Shown here piece by piece: positions 11,599-21,084 of a DNA stretch of 64,000 bases. The number at the start of each line of letters is the position of its first letter. The stretch's first letter is position 1. Below the pieces are notes generated by a model. The model worked only from the letters and a program-made list of their open reading frames with translations, did no database searches and was not told the origin of the DNA. The translations under genes were made by a program, and so were the position numbers. The stretch is from Novipirellula galeiformis (GTDB taxonomy: Bacteria; Planctomycetota; Planctomycetia; Pirellulales; Pirellulaceae): NCBI RefSeq assembly GCF_007860095.1, contig NZ_SJPT01000001.1, positions 448,212 through 512,211 of the forward strand, in the 5' to 3' direction.

Positions 11599-13053
11599 TT
11601 ATTCTTCTCCCATCAGTTCGGCCAGCAATTGCGATTTCAAAATGAAGCCGCCGCCGGTGATAATTCGTTCGCCGTCACGCAGTCCCTGACGAATCACGAC
11701 AGACTTGTCGTTCGCAGGACCGACTTGGACGTCGCGACGCAGGAATTGATCTTCGCCTTGCAGGACAAACACGAATTTTTTTCCTTCGTGTTCTTGTACC
11801 GCCGACGATGGGATGAGGATGGCAGCCTGCTGTTGCGACGTTGGTAATTCAATAGTGACAAACATGCCCGGCTTCAGATGATGATCGGTGTTATCCGCGA
11901 TCGCGCGCATGGAAATCGTTCGTGTGGCTTCGTCCATGATTTCGCCGGTGTAGAACACTTTCGCAGTGAAAGTCTGGTTGGGCAAAGCGTCGTTGCGAAG
12001 CGTGACCGTTTGGTCCTTGAACGAATCGAGTAGCGGCAGGTGTTCTTCGTAGATATTGGCGGTTACCCAAACGGTCGAAAGATCAGCGATGCTCAACAGC
12101 ATCACGTCGGGACGAACTTGCTCTCGTAAAACGACGTCCTTGCTCAACACCGTTCCGTCAAAAGGGGCCCGGATCGCGTAGTGTGATAGCGTTTCACCTT
12201 GTTTGGCGGGATCAATTTCGTTGATTTCCTTGGCATCAACGTTCAGGATTCTCAGGCTTGTCGCGGCGACCAAAGCTGTCGCTTCGGCTTCTCTGACTGC
12301 TTGGGAAGTCATCAAGGTGGATGTTTGCAGCTCGTGTTGAATCTGTTCGATTCGAGATTGAAAAGTGGCTTGATCCGCGTTGCGGGTGGAGGTCGCGGCC
12401 AGCAAGGTTTTGCCTGAAACGGCACCGGATTGCGAGACGGCTTCGAGTCGCAAAACATCGGCGGCGGACTTCAAATAAGCGGCGTACGAGGAGATCGCCC
12501 GTTCTCGGTAGCCACCCATCGGTCGATCGCGGAACTGCTTTTCGATCTCCGTGATATCCATGTTGCTGCTCAACGCTTGAAGTAGCTCGCTGGTGTTTTT
12601 TGCGATCTTCGATTGCAATTCGTTTTGCGTGTTGGCGAGTTCCAACTTCAAACGGGCCTGATAGAGTTGCAGCTTCGCCGCACCCACTTCACGGCTGTGG
12701 ATGATCGCCAGTAGATCGTCGGTTTTGACGGTTTGTCCTAGGCTGATCGAGACATCATCGACGGTCCCCTCGACCATCGAATAAATATGAGCGACGCGAT
12801 CTTGGTTGAGAGAAATCTTGCCCGTTAGTTGTAGGGTTTTCGTAAAGGGTTGCCGTTGCACCGACTCAATGCGAACGCCTGAAGCTTGCCATTGGTCTCT
12901 TGGTAACGTCACAATCTCGTCGGCCGTTTCTCCTCTTGGCAATTGTGCCGATGCGGCTGCTAAGGGGATCAATACTGCGGTGAGCAAAGCTGGAAACAGC
13001 CGTGCGTGTAGCAAGCGACGATGGAAACTCGTTTCTTGTTTGGATAAATTCAT
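11599..13053 (-). CDS. czcB: RND efflux periplasmic adaptor (CzcB/CusB family)
   Basis: A 484-residue membrane-fusion protein that joins the CzcA-like pump to an outer-membrane channel. It has a cytoplasmic start, a hydrophobic export segment (about residues 16-36), a lipoyl/barrel-sandwich half near residues 85-125 (VEGTVDDVSISLGQTVKTDDLL), a long helical hairpin (residues 125-290, with extra internal length), the second lipoyl half (YAIRAPFDGTVLSKDVVLREQV), a beta-barrel and a C-terminal domain ending with DGERIITGGGF. It has no His-rich metal-binding N-terminus of the CzcB type. It is immediately upstream of and co-oriented with czcA. Confidence 0.92.
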   Translation of the reverse strand: MNLSKQETSFHRRLLHARLFPALLTAVLIPLAAASAQLPRGETADEIVTLPRDQWQASGVRIESVQRQPFTKTLQLTGKISLNQDRVAHIYSMVEGTVDDVSISLGQTVKTDDLLAIIHSREVGAAKLQLYQARLKLELANTQNELQSKIAKNTSELLQALSSNMDITEIEKQFRDRPMGGYRERAISSYAAYLKSAADVLRLEAVSQSGAVSGKTLLAATSTRNADQATFQSRIEQIQHELQTSTLMTSQAVREAEATALVAATSLRILNVDAKEINEIDPAKQGETLSHYAIRAPFDGTVLSKDVVLREQVRPDVMLLSIADLSTVWVTANIYEEHLPLLDSFKDQTVTLRNDALPNQTFTAKVFYTGEIMDEATRTISMRAIADNTDHHLKPGMFVTIELPTSQQQAAILIPSSAVQEHEGKKFVFVLQGEDQFLRRDVQVGPANDKSVVIRQGLRDGERIITGGGFILKSQLLAELMGEE

Positions 13054-13287
13054 GGTGGCATACTATTTGTTGAAAATTGCAATGTTGGAATTGGGATTCG
13101 TCGTAGCTGATCCCGCCAAGGTTCCGTGAGATTGGAGCCGTGGCTGGTCCAGCCATGACCGTTATTTGCCGCTCGGTGGTACTGCGATGCGGCTGACGGA
13201 GGGAGCGCTCGAAGTGATTCCGCGCGTTGACGAACCGGCTTGGCTCAATGCCCATTCGGACAAATGATTTAATTGGCTAACGATCGC

Positions 13288-13749
13288 TTAACAGCGAATG
13301 ACGCCCAAGAGTTCGGGCAGAGACTGTCGGCTGTGCAGCAGCGCGACGTGTTGAAAAGAATGCTGGCAATTTGCCGTTAGACTGGGCCGCACCACGAGTT
13401 GCTGCTGCGAAACGTATTCGAGGGGCAGTACGCAGGTTGCTTCGAGCCAAGCGATCCGTTGCCTCGGCATGATCTGGTCGGCCTGCGCGACCAGGATTTC
13501 CCCGCCCAGCCCGATGCATCCATCCGCAGGAAACACCCAGTGCCAATGCCAATCCGTCGGCCAACTTTCCGAATTTGCAAAGCCACCGTGATGGCACTGC
13601 AGATGCCAAGTCAACTGCTGATCCGAGACCTGCGATGTAAGATCGCCATGGTCATGTCCCACCGGAATCGGCGCAGGCCAAAACATCAACACGAGAAGCG
13701 TGATCTCGATCAATGTCCGGACGGGCGTTGGCCAAAACTTCGGCAGCAT
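13288..13749 (-). CDS. Small exported His-rich protein upstream of metal efflux genes
   Basis: 153 residues with one N-terminal hydrophobic segment (about residues 10-28, TLIEITLLVLMFW) followed by GHDHGD, HLQCHHGG and DWHWHW, a dense set of histidines with a Cys that suggests metal binding in the periplasm. I do not recognise the family. It lies 234 bases upstream of czcB on the same strand, so a metal-capture or sensing role with the pump is reasonable but inferred. The frame is long and uses host-like codons; ATG 13749 is the start. Confidence 0.6.
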   Translation of the reverse strand: MLPKFWPTPVRTLIEITLLVLMFWPAPIPVGHDHGDLTSQVSDQQLTWHLQCHHGGFANSESWPTDWHWHWVFPADGCIGLGGEILVAQADQIMPRQRIAWLEATCVLPLEYVSQQQLVVRPSLTANCQHSFQHVALLHSRQSLPELLGVIRC

Positions 13750-14438
13750 TAGCTATTTCAAGGTGGATTGCAAACCATTTCAATTGACCTTGCAGTTTAG
13801 TTCCGCACCGGTTCGTAGTCAATTCATGACGAACACACTACTCGAACGGCGTGATACTGGTTTGATTTAGCCTCATTGTGATCCACGGGGCGGCGCGTCC
13901 CTGCACCGCGGTGCGTCGTTGGGCGAAAGTTTGTGATGGTGAATCAAGAGGGATGCATGATTTGCGGTGCTTCGCATCGGAGCCTGCTGTTTCATCCGCT
14001 GCATGGTTGTGATCGTAGGGGAATTAACACGAATTGGCTGGAGTGGTTGCTTGGGTTGCCGACGAAGACGCCAATCATGGAAAGACGCCAATCATGGGGC
14101 GTGTGGCGATTTGGGTGTCCCGACTTTCTGGCCCGTCCGTTCGCAGTGGGGGACCGTAAACCTTGGCGTGCACCTTGTTTTCAAAATCGCAGTTTTTTGC
14201 TTGACCACGACTATTTCTTGTGCTCTGTTGATCGCCTCCCTCTGAAGAGGGTTGCTTATCTAGCGTTGGTGGCTGGTGAGGATGGAATCACACCACTTAG
14301 CGTCTTCTCTTGAGCGGGTCATCCTCAAGAAGTGTTGCGAAGACGCGTCCTATTCAGGAGATGGAGGTTTAACTCCGCGAAAGACCGAGGCTCGTTGTAT
14401 TTTTTCGTAATGTCATTTCACATCGAAGGTTTACACAC
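13750..14438. other. Intergenic region with a 16-bp tandem duplication
   Basis: A divergent promoter region between the metal-efflux genes (-) and a DUF1559 gene (+). At 14065-14097 the 16-base word AAGACGCCAATCATGG occurs twice with one base between. No convincing gene; short frames here have no recognisable product. Confidence 0.5.
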
Positions 14439-15482
14439 ATGTCTAAGAAGTCTAATCCACAAGCCATCGTTCGACGCGGGTTTACGCTCGTCGAACTGCT
14501 GGTGGTCATTGCCATTATTGGGGTTTTGGTGGGCTTGCTACTGCCGGCGGTGCAAGCGGCACGAGAGGCGGCGCGGCGGATGCAGTGCAGCAACAATCTT
14601 AAACAGATTGGCCTGGCTTTTCACAATTACGAGAGTAGTTATCAAACGTTCGCACCGGGCTACTTCGCGAAGATTCCTAATAACAAAACTTCCTCCGAAC
14701 GAAGCTTATGGAGCTGGGGCGCGTTCATACTGCCTTTCGTGGAGCAGTCGGCACTTTACGAGTCGTTGGACCCTGGCCCGCTCTGGCTAGAATCGCATTT
14801 GACGACCGCCGCTGGCTTGGCACTGCTGCAGACTCCCATTCCTGCGTATCGGTGCCCCAGTGATGTCGGGCCAGCTTTGAATAATTTCGATGACAGCATC
14901 TCCGGCGGCACAAACAACTATTACAACTGGCATGTGACGTCGGATGGATCCGATCGCATTGCGATTTCAACGTCCAATTATGTGATGGTTGCTAATCCAT
15001 CGAGCAGCACGACCCCAGCGGTGTACCCCGCGGATTACGGTCCTGCACACGGCGTGGGCTTTCAGAACTCCAAGATTCGATTTCGGGATGTTACCGACGG
15101 GACGAGCAACACTTTGCTGGTCGGCGAACGGGCATGGAGGTTCCACGATCTGACCGTGGGGGCCGCAACCGCCTTGGGGTTCAGTGCAGCAACATGCAAT
15201 CCCAGCAGCAGTTACAACATCAAGTCCGGCGGTCTAACAGCGCTCGGGATCGGATACGATGGCATCAACTGGAGTGCAAACAATCGTATCCATCAGAGCC
15301 GAGGCTTTAGCAGCGTGCATCCGGGCGGCGCCCAGTTCGTGCTGTGTGATGGATCGGTCCGGTTCGTTAGCGATTCGATCGATTATGCCAAGCTCGATGT
15401 GACCATCCCTGACTATGAAGGGTCAACCGTTTTCGCACGTCTGATATCGCGTAACGACGGCCGTCCAGTGGGCGAGTACTAA
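14439..15482 (+). CDS. DUF1559 pseudopilin-like protein (prepilin N-terminus)
   Basis: 347 residues. The N-terminus is a type IV prepilin/pseudopilin signal: short basic leader, then RRGFTLVELLVVIAIIGVLV with cleavage after G and the +5 Glu. It is followed by the planctomycete DUF1559 hallmark LLPAVQAAREAARRMQCSNN. The C-terminal H-x-G-G...DGS motif (VHPGGAQFVLCDGSVRF) is present. Such proteins occur in dozens of copies per planctomycete genome, and their function is not established; processing by a prepilin peptidase is inferred. A small lipoprotein follows 154 bases downstream, a common pairing. Confidence 0.93.
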   Translation: MSKKSNPQAIVRRGFTLVELLVVIAIIGVLVGLLLPAVQAAREAARRMQCSNNLKQIGLAFHNYESSYQTFAPGYFAKIPNNKTSSERSLWSWGAFILPFVEQSALYESLDPGPLWLESHLTTAAGLALLQTPIPAYRCPSDVGPALNNFDDSISGGTNNYYNWHVTSDGSDRIAISTSNYVMVANPSSSTTPAVYPADYGPAHGVGFQNSKIRFRDVTDGTSNTLLVGERAWRFHDLTVGAATALGFSAATCNPSSSYNIKSGGLTALGIGYDGINWSANNRIHQSRGFSSVHPGGAQFVLCDGSVRFVSDSIDYAKLDVTIPDYEGSTVFARLISRNDGRPVGEY

Positions 15483-15635
15483 GCAGGTTCGGAGAAGTGG
15501 TTGAGCTCGTTAGCCACGGTTCCTGCATTGAACCGAGGCTAGCGACCAAACGACGAATTGGGTTATGCGAAAGGATAGCCCGAACCTGCTTTCCATGAGA
15601 GCATACCTAACTTTTCAGTAATCTAGGAGCGTCGT

Positions 15636-16025
15636 GTGCAATCGACTACGTTTTCGTTTTTGACGGTCAGCATTGCCTTGTTGAGTCTGATCGGTGGGTG
15701 TGGCAGGAGTGACCTGCCGCCGCTCGGAACCGTCTCGGGGACGGTGACCTTGGACGGAGAGCCGCTGTCCGGCGTGATCATCAATTTCAAACCGGACGAG
15801 GGACGCGCCGCAACGGCAACCACAGACGAACAAGGCAACTACACGTTGGCCTACACCTACGGTGTCAAAGGAACCAAGGTCGGCCCCTCGACGGTGATGT
15901 TCGAGTGGCCCCTTGAGGAGTCGGGCAGAGCGATCCCTGCCAAATACACGGGACTCGATTCCGAATTAAAGGTCGATGTGGGGAAGGGAGGCAACCGACT
16001 GGATTTTCCACTCACATCCAAGTGA
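15636..16025 (+). CDS. Small lipoprotein with carboxypeptidase-regulatory-like fold
   Basis: 129 residues. It starts at GTG 15636 with AGGAG five bases upstream. The lipobox is LIGGC with the lipidated Cys near residue 23. The mature part (GTVSGTVTLDGEPLSGVIINF...TTDEQGNYTLAYTYGVKGTKVG) is the planctomycete version of a carboxypeptidase regulatory-like beta-sandwich. It is typically encoded beside DUF1559 genes, as here; its function is unknown, and an envelope-anchored adhesion or structural role is inferred. Confidence 0.82.
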   Translation: MQSTTFSFLTVSIALLSLIGGCGRSDLPPLGTVSGTVTLDGEPLSGVIINFKPDEGRAATATTDEQGNYTLAYTYGVKGTKVGPSTVMFEWPLEESGRAIPAKYTGLDSELKVDVGKGGNRLDFPLTSK

Positions 16026-16377
16026 GGTGAGTGGAAGACGATCGCACACATTCCCCCGTCGCCGAAAAGACTGACACCGAAAAGGCATCGCTTCAGCCAA
16101 TCGCTAAGCACCTAGGACGGAGTCTCTCGGCAAACGGAGGCGCTAGACAAATGGTCCTTGCTTTGACACTCATCGGGTGGGGTTCGTAGCGACGCGAGCT
16201 GCTCGGTGTTTTTCGAATGCTTTACTCGCTGCTACCGGGCGGCTCGCGCCGTACCGCTAATGAAGTAACTGCCATTTGGCTTTCGCCGCGGGGCTCGTAA
16301 CGACTCGGTTTAACGCCGCATTCTCGCCTGGGTGCATGACACTGCCGAACGCTTATCGAACGACGGCTTTCCGGGCT
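16026..16377. other. Intergenic region between convergent genes
   Basis: 352 bases between the lipoprotein (+) and the heparinase-like gene (-). No gene, clear terminator hairpin or repeat that I can support. Confidence 0.4.
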
Positions 16378-18783
16378 TCACTTGTTCGCCACCGCCACTG
16401 TTTCGACGACGCTACCATTGGCACGTCTTTTCTGTACGACGATCGTGCCGTCGGACGACAGGCCTTCGGCTGAAAGTGACGCGGAATCATCCGTCGGTAA
16501 CAATGCCACGACTTGACCGTCGGTCAATTCAGCCGTCAACACGTAGCCCCCTTCGATCTTGCGCAGCTGTTGCTCGCTTGGGGGTTGCTGGCCCTGACGA
16601 AAAGGTCGATACAGGGCGACAAACTCGACTGACTTGGCCTTGGTCGGCGTCGTCGCCGTTAAGTGCCATTCGCGGAGTTTGATGCGAGGCCGCGGGTTCG
16701 GATCGTACTGGTCGGTCTGTGAAAACGTCAGCCCTGAGGGTGCGAGTAACGACACGGCACAACCAACGTCTTCGACCTGCAGATTGATATCGAATTGATC
16801 GTTGACCGAAAACTTCTTCGTCGCGTGCAGCCAGTACTCAAACGTCGAATCGTTTGGAGCCTCCAATCGGTCATAAATCAGGATAAGTTCCGGTTTGATG
16901 AACACGATGGTACGCGTGTAACGATCCAGCCGTGGTTTGCCTGAGCCGGTCCGGTAGGCCTCGCCCGCTTCGCCGACGACGACATCGATCGCAGGGGACG
17001 TCTCAAAAGAAGTGATCTTTCCTTGCGATGACGCGGAGTGTGGCAATTGTCCCGCTCCGTCGACGGTAATGTTGTTAACGCTCCGCGTGCTCCACATCCA
17101 GTTTTTATGATGTTCGGTGCCGTAGCTGTCGCGGTAGCCGCTGCGCACCAGCAAGCGTTGGCCATAGGCCCACAACAAGAACGAGTTGTTCGCTTCGTAG
17201 CCATGCGACTGCGTCCCAAACGGGCTCGATTTGAACACGACTTGAACGTCGTCTGCCGCGTTTTCAAGCGTCGAATTTAGCACCGCTTGGCCGATCCCCC
17301 GAAAGACCCGCGAGGTGGGCAAATCACGCGGCGGTTGGGCGGTAATCGGCGGAATCGCTCCACGGACAAAACCGATGTATCCCGACTTGGGGATCGGCCC
17401 GCCCATCTGTTGGACGTACCATAGCCAGTGCGCATTGGAGGCTTGCTGGGCCAGTTGGCTGACCAATGAGACCGCGCTGGCCGCCGTTTGCGACGCGTTC
17501 CTGTCGCCGAAGCCGCCACCCACTTTCCCCGGCGGCAACAAGTACATCGGGTAGTAACCGATCTGTGAGAAATAAGGTTTGTCGAAGGCGTTGATCTCCA
17601 TGGCGCCACGCATCACGTCCGCCCACCAAGTGAAGCGATCGAGATAGCTTTTCCAGTAAACGAAACCTTCGTGCCAACCGCCCTGATCGTCCGACCATAC
17701 GGGATAGACGTTATGAAAGACGTTCATCGCGAACCACACCCAATCGTCGGCGCCTTCGACTTCGCCGAGCATTGCGATACCCACCTCGCCGAGAAAATGC
17801 CAAGCGCGGTTGCTATGGCTCGAATAGGGTTGCCAAAGATGTCGAGGGTGGAGGTGGCGGTACATCTCGTCGCCACGAATCTTCATCACTTGGCGGCAAA
17901 GCTCTCGCTCTTCTTCGCTGAGCAAGTCATGGATGAACGTGTAAGTGCGAGCGAAGTAATAAGCATACGGCATTCCCGCCTCGTCGTTGTAGCGATAACC
18001 GGTCGCACCGAGCGGATCCCACTGGGCACACTCTAGCAGGATCTTTTTGGCGAGTTGTCCGTACTCTTCCTTGCCGCCCAACTGATGCGTGAACCCGAGC
18101 GTCGCCGCGCCATCGAGCGCTTTGATCGTATAGGTCCGGTTGCCCCACCAGATTTTGCGCCACGGATCGCTGTTGCGGACCACCTCGGGACCATACTTCG
18201 GAGGCTCGGTGGTGGCGGGCGGGCGGGCCAGCAACGCGTCGCACTGGGCGACCAATTTCTCGTATTGCGGTTGCATCGAGCCACGCGCTAAATCACGTAA
18301 TTGTGGGATTTGTTCAGGGCGGACGAACAATCGCGGGTGTGATTGGGGAATTCGAGCGAGTAACTCTTGACGCGACGGCAGCGGCATCGCCACGGCGTCG
18401 CTTTGGATCGTGAAGGTTCTTGAACGACTCCAGTTTGTGGGGGCGCCGGATTTCAGGATCCCGCGATAACGCCACGAGTAGTCGCCCGGCGGAAGGACAC
18501 GTGGCGGACAATGCACATTCATCGTGATGTCGTCGGCGCTGTATTGGATCGTCGTAAATTTGGGGTCGCGGGCACACTCGATTTCCCAAGACACGACACC
18601 GGTTTGCGGACGCCAACTGAAGCTCGGCGGATTCACAACCGAGACCGTGCCCTGCTCCGGCCGATATCCCCACTCTTTGCTTGTCGCCGGACGTTCATCC
18701 AACGTTTCCACCGACAACGCGACACTGCAGCTCAAGAAACAGCTCAATGGAACAAGGCACGCTAGGATACTTCGCATCATCAC
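16378..18783 (-). CDS. Secreted heparinase II/III-like protein with DUF4962 N-terminus
   Basis: 801 residues with a signal peptide (hydrophobic residues 4-23). An N-terminal beta-sandwich (NPPSFSWRPQTGVVSWEIECA, about residues 48-130) matches the DUF4962 type. A central alpha-barrel follows (residues 140-450, with HPRLFVRPEQIPQLRDLA and HSNRAWHFLGEVGIAML). The C-terminal part is a heparinase II/III-like beta-sandwich (ANNSFLLWAYGQRLLVRSGYRDSYG and later SVNNITVDGAGQL). Related proteins are polysaccharide lyases acting on uronic-acid glycans. A marine-type planctomycete would use it on algal polysaccharide, but the substrate is not readable from sequence. Confidence 0.82.
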   Translation of the reverse strand: MMMRSILACLVPLSCFLSCSVALSVETLDERPATSKEWGYRPEQGTVSVVNPPSFSWRPQTGVVSWEIECARDPKFTTIQYSADDITMNVHCPPRVLPPGDYSWRYRGILKSGAPTNWSRSRTFTIQSDAVAMPLPSRQELLARIPQSHPRLFVRPEQIPQLRDLARGSMQPQYEKLVAQCDALLARPPATTEPPKYGPEVVRNSDPWRKIWWGNRTYTIKALDGAATLGFTHQLGGKEEYGQLAKKILLECAQWDPLGATGYRYNDEAGMPYAYYFARTYTFIHDLLSEEERELCRQVMKIRGDEMYRHLHPRHLWQPYSSHSNRAWHFLGEVGIAMLGEVEGADDWVWFAMNVFHNVYPVWSDDQGGWHEGFVYWKSYLDRFTWWADVMRGAMEINAFDKPYFSQIGYYPMYLLPPGKVGGGFGDRNASQTAASAVSLVSQLAQQASNAHWLWYVQQMGGPIPKSGYIGFVRGAIPPITAQPPRDLPTSRVFRGIGQAVLNSTLENAADDVQVVFKSSPFGTQSHGYEANNSFLLWAYGQRLLVRSGYRDSYGTEHHKNWMWSTRSVNNITVDGAGQLPHSASSQGKITSFETSPAIDVVVGEAGEAYRTGSGKPRLDRYTRTIVFIKPELILIYDRLEAPNDSTFEYWLHATKKFSVNDQFDINLQVEDVGCAVSLLAPSGLTFSQTDQYDPNPRPRIKLREWHLTATTPTKAKSVEFVALYRPFRQGQQPPSEQQLRKIEGGYVLTAELTDGQVVALLPTDDSASLSAEGLSSDGTIVVQKRRANGSVVETVAVANK

Positions 18784-19157
18784 TTCCGAGGTCGGTGGGA
18801 CCGGTTGAAGACCGGCGTTGTGGGGGCAACCATCCTAACACATCACCGTCAAGCTTCGCTAGCGATTGGAAACGTGGGAGCCTCTCAGTATCCCGAGGGA
18901 CGTGCTGAGATGATCCCACGCTGCAAAACAGCTGCGAACGGAAATTTGTTGGCGGCCGAGTGAACCTTTGTGATTCGCGGTAGGTATGCTATTGGTGCTG
19001 TGGCTACAGACGCCGCGACCCCGCAGGAGTCGGTCCCTTGACCGCAACCGGTTCCGGTGTTCTGAGGCCATTAGGAATCAGGAGCCACTAGGAATTGCTC
19101 GGCCCCGTTGCTGTCCCCTGCCCTCCCCTACCCCATCCTCTTACCACGGTGAAGTTC
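18784..19157. other. Divergent intergenic region with structured inverted repeat
   Basis: Holds a nested hairpin at 18873-18920: CGTGGGA pairs with TCCCACG, and inside it TCTCAG pairs with CTGAGA around a CCC-GA-GGG core. It lies between divergently transcribed enzyme genes. No gene seen. Confidence 0.55.
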
Positions 19158-19925
19158 ATGCTGCGATGTTTGAATGACGTTATTAACGTCCGCTACGCGT
19201 TGAGTGGCGTTGTTTTGTGTTTTGCAGCGTTTGCAAACGCTCAGGAAACCAAGCCATCGGAGTCTGCGGAATCGGCTCCGGCGGTTCGTCCCTTTATCGA
19301 CGACAGTGCGCCGGGTTGGCGATCGTTGGTCGAAGCCGATTTCACGAAGGTGAACAGCGCCGACGACACCTGGACTTGGGTCGATGGCGTTTTGCACTGC
19401 ACCGGCAAACCGGTTAGCGTGATGCGTACCAAGGAGCCGATGAAAAACTTTGAGCTGGTCGTCGAATGGATGCATGAAAAGCCCGCAGGCAACTCAGGTG
19501 TGTTCGTTTGGACTACCCCCGAGTCCATCGAAAAGTTGACCGAGGCTGGCAAGCCTGGCTTGCCAGCGGGAGTCGAAGTTCAAATTCTCGATCACGGCTT
19601 TACCGAAATGATGAAAGCGCGAGGCCAGAAAACCGATTGGTTCGGAACCAACGGAGATGTGTTCGCCGTCAGGGTCAAGATGACTCCGTTTCCACCTCTT
19701 TCACCCAATGGTAGTCGCAGTTTTCCTCGCAAACATCTTGCCAACGGGCATGGCCAGTGGAATCAATACTACATTCGGGCGATCAACGGCGAAGTCCGGT
19801 TGTGGGTCAATGGCGAAGAGGTCTCCGGAGGCACCGCGATTGAGCCTTCCGAAGGATACCTGTGTTTGGAAAGCGAAGGATCGCCGATTCAATTTCGTAA
19901 ACTCCGCATCCGCCAATTGCCGTAA
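19158..19925 (+). CDS. Secreted DUF1080 (3-keto-disaccharide hydrolase-like) protein
   Basis: 255 residues from ATG 19158. A hydrophobic export segment (about residues 14-30, YALSGVVLCFAAFANAQ) is followed by one DUF1080 domain, a concanavalin-like sandwich: GWRSLVEADFTKVN, then VDGVLHCTG, FELVVEWMHEKPAGNSGVFVW, VEVQILDHG, GQWNQYYIRAINGEVRLWVNGEEV and the end GYLCLESEGSPIQFRKLRIR. The family includes 3-keto-glycoside hydrolases and carbohydrate-binding modules and is strongly expanded in planctomycetes. The frame is open upstream of the chosen start, but those residues are not family-like. Confidence 0.87.
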   Translation: MLRCLNDVINVRYALSGVVLCFAAFANAQETKPSESAESAPAVRPFIDDSAPGWRSLVEADFTKVNSADDTWTWVDGVLHCTGKPVSVMRTKEPMKNFELVVEWMHEKPAGNSGVFVWTTPESIEKLTEAGKPGLPAGVEVQILDHGFTEMMKARGQKTDWFGTNGDVFAVRVKMTPFPPLSPNGSRSFPRKHLANGHGQWNQYYIRAINGEVRLWVNGEEVSGGTAIEPSEGYLCLESEGSPIQFRKLRIRQLP

Positions 19926-19983
19926 CCGCAACGACGATTTTTGAGCGAAGATTTGAAACCACTTCACCGAGCGAATTTTAAGT

Positions 19984-20874
19984 ATGAGCATCATGGTCCT
20001 GCGTCCGTTTCGATTGGTTGTGACTGCGTTTGTAGCAATCTTATTTGCGACGACGTTGCCTGTCCTTGCCCAACCAGTCGCAAGTGAAGCGGTTTCGGTT
20101 GCCGACGACTTGGCGACCGATCTTCGATCCCAAGGCATTTCGTTTCAAACGGGAACCTTCCAAGGTTTCACACAAATTGCCTTCCAACTGGAGGGTGTCG
20201 ATTGCAAAATGGTCTGTCCGAAAACGGTGGCTGCCGGAAAGCCGTGGGTTTGGCGGGCGCGATTCTGGGGACATGAACCACAGTTCGATCGTGCGATGCT
20301 CGAGCGAGGCTGGCACGTGTGCTATTGCGACGTCGGAGGGCTGTTTGGTGCCGATCCCGCAATCGAGCGTTGGGATGCTTTTTATTCGCTAACTCAAAAG
20401 CTAGGACTGCATGCGAAACCGTTTCTCGAAGGGATGAGTCGCGGAGGGTTGATCGTGTTGCGTTGGGCCAGCGAACATCCCAACCAAGTCAGCGGCATTT
20501 ACGTCGATAATGCGGTGATGGATATTCGCTCGTGGCCTGGTGGCAAGGGAGCCGGAAAAGGTTCTGCTCGCGATTGGGCCCAGTGTTTGAAGGTCTACGG
20601 GATGACCGATGCCCAATCGGTTGAGTTTGCCGATGGGCCGCTCGATCGGGTACAACCGCTGGTCGATGCGGGCGTTCCCATTTTTGTGTTGATCAACGAA
20701 GCCGACGATGTCGTGCCGCCCGCCGAGAACGGAGATCGGCTGATTGCCGAATACAAAAAACGAGGGGGCCCGATCGTCGAGATGCGGCGTGCAGGACTCG
20801 GCCATCATCCGCACAGCTTGAAGGATCCGTCGGCGATCGTCGACTTTGCGGTCGCCGCCGTTAACCGCCCGTAA
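19984..20874 (+). CDS. Secreted alpha/beta hydrolase
   Basis: 296 residues with a signal peptide ending near VLAQ (residue 30). Fold signatures: the nucleophile elbow GMSRGG with Ser152, an acid candidate in LINEADDVVPPAEN, and a late GHHPHS that can supply the His. The segment WVWRARFWGHEPQFD and the CYCDVGGLFG loop are typical of planctomycete secreted esterases found beside sugar-degradation genes. The substrate is unknown. It follows the DUF1080 gene by 58 bases on the same strand and is probably in the same operon. Confidence 0.82.
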   Translation: MSIMVLRPFRLVVTAFVAILFATTLPVLAQPVASEAVSVADDLATDLRSQGISFQTGTFQGFTQIAFQLEGVDCKMVCPKTVAAGKPWVWRARFWGHEPQFDRAMLERGWHVCYCDVGGLFGADPAIERWDAFYSLTQKLGLHAKPFLEGMSRGGLIVLRWASEHPNQVSGIYVDNAVMDIRSWPGGKGAGKGSARDWAQCLKVYGMTDAQSVEFADGPLDRVQPLVDAGVPIFVLINEADDVVPPAENGDRLIAEYKKRGGPIVEMRRAGLGHHPHSLKDPSAIVDFAVAAVNRP

Positions 20875-21084
20875 TGCAGTGACCTGCTTTTTTGGGGGGG
20901 CATTTGCGGAGTGCCATTGGATTTCGGTCCGTCACCGCTTCGTCGTCGGCGGGTGCCAGCATGCCGCTTGAGATTCGTTTGCTCGTGTCATGCGGCCTAG
21001 ACTAGACTGTGACAGTGTGACGCCCGAGAATGTAGACTCCCCCTTCGCAGACGCCTGATCCCTTTAACAACCACGAGCTGATTG

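Noticed and set aside
13933-14313. 126-residue plus-strand frame before the DUF1559 gene
   Set aside because: Contains the 16-bp tandem duplication, has no family features and its composition is unlike the neighbours.
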